64,000 nt of DNA from Numida meleagris (taxonomy: Eukaryota; Chordata; Aves; Galliformes; Numididae): the NCBI RefSeq assembly GCF_002078875.1, contig NC_034421.1:14300781-14364780 (forward strand). The letters run 5' to 3'. Position 1 is the stretch's first letter, and each line of letters begins with the position of its first letter. The translations under genes and the position numbers were made by a program. Below the pieces are notes generated by a model. The model was not told the DNA's origin. It did no database searches and saw nothing but the letters and a program-made list of their open reading frames with translations. Positions 61,694-64,000 of this stretch are shown piece after piece.

Positions 61694-64000
61694 CTGCAAG
61701 AGAAAAGACACATTAGGAAGTTCCCCAGATAATACCGCCTTTGTCAGACTGCAGTATTAGAACAGCTGAGTCAGCACAGGGAAGAATGGTGCAAGTCTAA
61801 CACAGTCACTTGACTACTTGGTTTATCGGGCAGGCACATTCCCCTAAGGCCTGGGGAAGTGACTTTCCCATAGTCCTGAAATGAAACTGCAGCCGTTCAA
61901 GCACTACTGGACACAGAACATCCTCAGCTTCACAGCAGGGCAGGCGCTGCAGCAGAAATGCATTGCCTATTTAGTGCCCAAAACCTAAGGTCTGCATTTG
62001 AACTTGTTACCCTGGCATTTGTGCCCTCCCATAGCCCAGATTACAGAGGCTCTATCCAGCTGCATTAAGGAGCAAAGCATGCCTTGCCCCTGCAGCAGGA
62101 TGCAGCCTGACGGAAAGCTACAGCTTTTAATGTTACTGAACTTTGAGTTCACTTCTTGAACACACCCAGAATTTAACAAGTTGCCTTGTGCTATCCCACA
62201 TGGGGCCTCTTCTACCACCAAAGGGATCTGCACCGCGCTGACTTGGAAGGAAGCACACAGTTCCAGCTTCATCAGAAACATTCCCAGATAGCAACCAGTG
62301 TTCACATTATTGCTGCACTTTGCTCCTTGGAGAAGGGACTCCCTCTTTCCATGCAATACCTCCACCTGGTGAAGCATTCAGGTCCAACCACTTGCTAACT
62401 CAACCATTTGAATAAGGAAGAGCGGCACAGCTTGCAGTTCACAGACAGCCACAACCACCACCCCACCCCCAAGGTCCTCATACCACCTGGGGAGGTATTG
62501 AATACGCAGCCTGCAACCCAAAGCTTGGTTTCCAAAGCAGAACAAGGGCTCACCACCTTAACAGAGAACAGCTAGAAACAAGAACCCCAAAGTACTGCCT
62601 CAAAAAAAGTTACTTCCGTCCTGGAAGCTTTGCAAGTCTCGTAATAGCTCATTCTGTGATTCTGAAGTATTTAGAAAGACCCATTTCCTTTCAGCCTTGC
62701 TCTGGAGTACATTAGGAAGTCCACCTTTGGACTGCACCCAGCACCACTGGGAGATGAGGTGCAGGTGAGCAGCCATCTGGGACCACAGCTGAAACAGCAG
62801 CAGCAAGCAATGCAAAGACCATCTCCTTTCCAGACATCATCAGGTCAATACTCAGAGGTACGAGTCCTGATTAGCTAGCGTGACAAATACCCCTCCCTGC
62901 TCGAAAAGGCCTCTGAAGAGCATTACAAACACAGGAATTTCAAATGCTTGTGCTGTCCAGGGATGACTTATACACAAGTCTGGCCCACCCTTGGTAAGAA
63001 TTCATCTTTCTGCAGGGGAGAGTTGTTTGCTCCACACAGACGTGTAGCTGCCTCTTACACTAGTGGAGGATGTTACAAAAGAGTTGCTAGTTATTCAGAT
63101 GGGTTAGGTTACCCACTCTCCCATCTTCCCCTATAAAAAAGCCAACTTCAAGCAGCCAGGAACTGAACAGTAATCCTTCCAGCTCTGCACACCAGAAGTT
63201 CAGGAGAGTAAGGCTTATACCGCTACAGTCACACAAGACTCCCTCCCAGAAGTGGTTTTAGTTAAAGACTGGAAAGCAGAGCCTCATCAACTACAAATTA
63301 GTTCTGCATTAACAAAGCTCTTTAACCTCCTGTAACCTGGATCCTTTTCAAGCCTTTATAGGAAAGAGACACAAAGAACTGTGCAGTGCAGTTCAGATCG
63401 AGGTTGTTCCATCAACTTTGCAGTTTTCTTGGAACCAGGAGACAGGTTTCACCTGCCAGTGTAGGTGAAGCCCAGAATGCATCGCAGAAACTTAGCTGGC
63501 AATACCACTGATGCTAGTTGTACACATCTGTCCCTTAGGACACCTAGAAAATCACTCCTAGAAAATACAGCTTGAATTAGGAACCTTTTCTTTCAGAGTA
63601 AACATCTAAGAAACGGATGCAAGTGGAATCAAGATTCAGGTTACCTTCTTCCAGCCAAAGCTTTTAGTAGAAGCCACTCCTGTCTAAGCTTCCATAGTTC
63701 TTTCTAAAAGGGCCTGCAAGGGGAGCGAAGTTCACTGTTCAAAACTACATCTGTCATTACTTCCTCCAGATCTGAGGTTACTTAGAGCTGTCGCAATTAA
63801 CATGGCAGTGGATTACAGAAACAGGTTTTGCAATACCACTTACAGAAAGCCAGCCTGATTAAGTTTTTGGGGAGGGGTATCTCGGAGCACATTTGTCAGT
63901 TTCCAGTTATCTATTCCAAAAATCTAGCGAACAGGCACCTTTGACTTCGTCAAGGCCAATCATCAAATCAAGTCTGCCCATTCCGTGGCAGCAAGTCGCC
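61694..64000 (-). other. Intron 1 of ATP6V0C (partial)
   Basis: Acceptor tcttttctcttgcag ends the intron at 61694. The rest, to the window edge, shows no exon or repeat I can name. Confidence 0.6.

Overview
The window is nuclear DNA from a bird. Several 3'-end copies of the avian CR1 retrotransposon are present, genes are split by GT-AG introns, and promoters sit in CpG-rich islands. Nothing prokaryotic or viral was seen. All five gene loci found with exon-level support or an intact ORF are on the minus strand. There are two runs of N: 9773-10262 (inside an intron) and 14011-14121 (next to a promoter).

From right to left, in the order the minus-strand genes follow one another: (1) ATP6V0C, the proteolipid c subunit of the V-ATPase; its two 3' coding exons are here and exon 1 lies beyond the right edge. 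(2) A 5.8 kb stretch, 53.5-59.4 kb, with no convincing gene. (3) AMDHD2, N-acetylglucosamine-6-phosphate deacetylase, complete: 11 coding exons give 409 residues with all metal ligands and the catalytic Asp. Its untranslated first exon lies beside two CACGTG boxes and two identical YY1-type boxes. (4) The C8orf33 (UPF0488) homologue, four coding exons plus upstream untranslated or alternative exons. It carries an extra partial copy of its conserved core that ends in a premature stop. (5) A block of degenerate telomere-like repeat at 38.1-38.7 kb, split by a CR1 insertion. (6) A small intronless-looking ORF for a one-pass membrane protein at 35.8-36.3 kb. (7) About 20 kb, 14-35 kb, with few or no genes, CR1 copies and two weak exon candidates. 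(8) A 13-coding-exon gene at 2.0-13.9 kb. (9) At the left edge, the plus-strand end of an ORF with a Gln-rich tail.

The most interesting item is gene 8. Splicing the exons by eye gives one continuous frame of about 1,044-1,049 residues: signal peptide, lamin-tail-like (LTD) domain A1, LTD B1, a Cys-rich helical module, then the same A2-B2-Cys order again, then one transmembrane helix and a very short tail. Intron phases repeat in the same order in both halves, so the gene arose by internal duplication of a three-part unit. The LTD proteins I know from vertebrates (lamins, LMNTD1, LMNTD2) are intracellular. A secreted or surface-displayed array of four LTDs is therefore unusual, and I know of no described function for it.

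AMDHD2 (hexosamine pathway) and ATP6V0C (lysosome acidification) are adjacent in human 16p13.3 as well, so that pair is conserved synteny. I see no evidence that the remaining genes act together.
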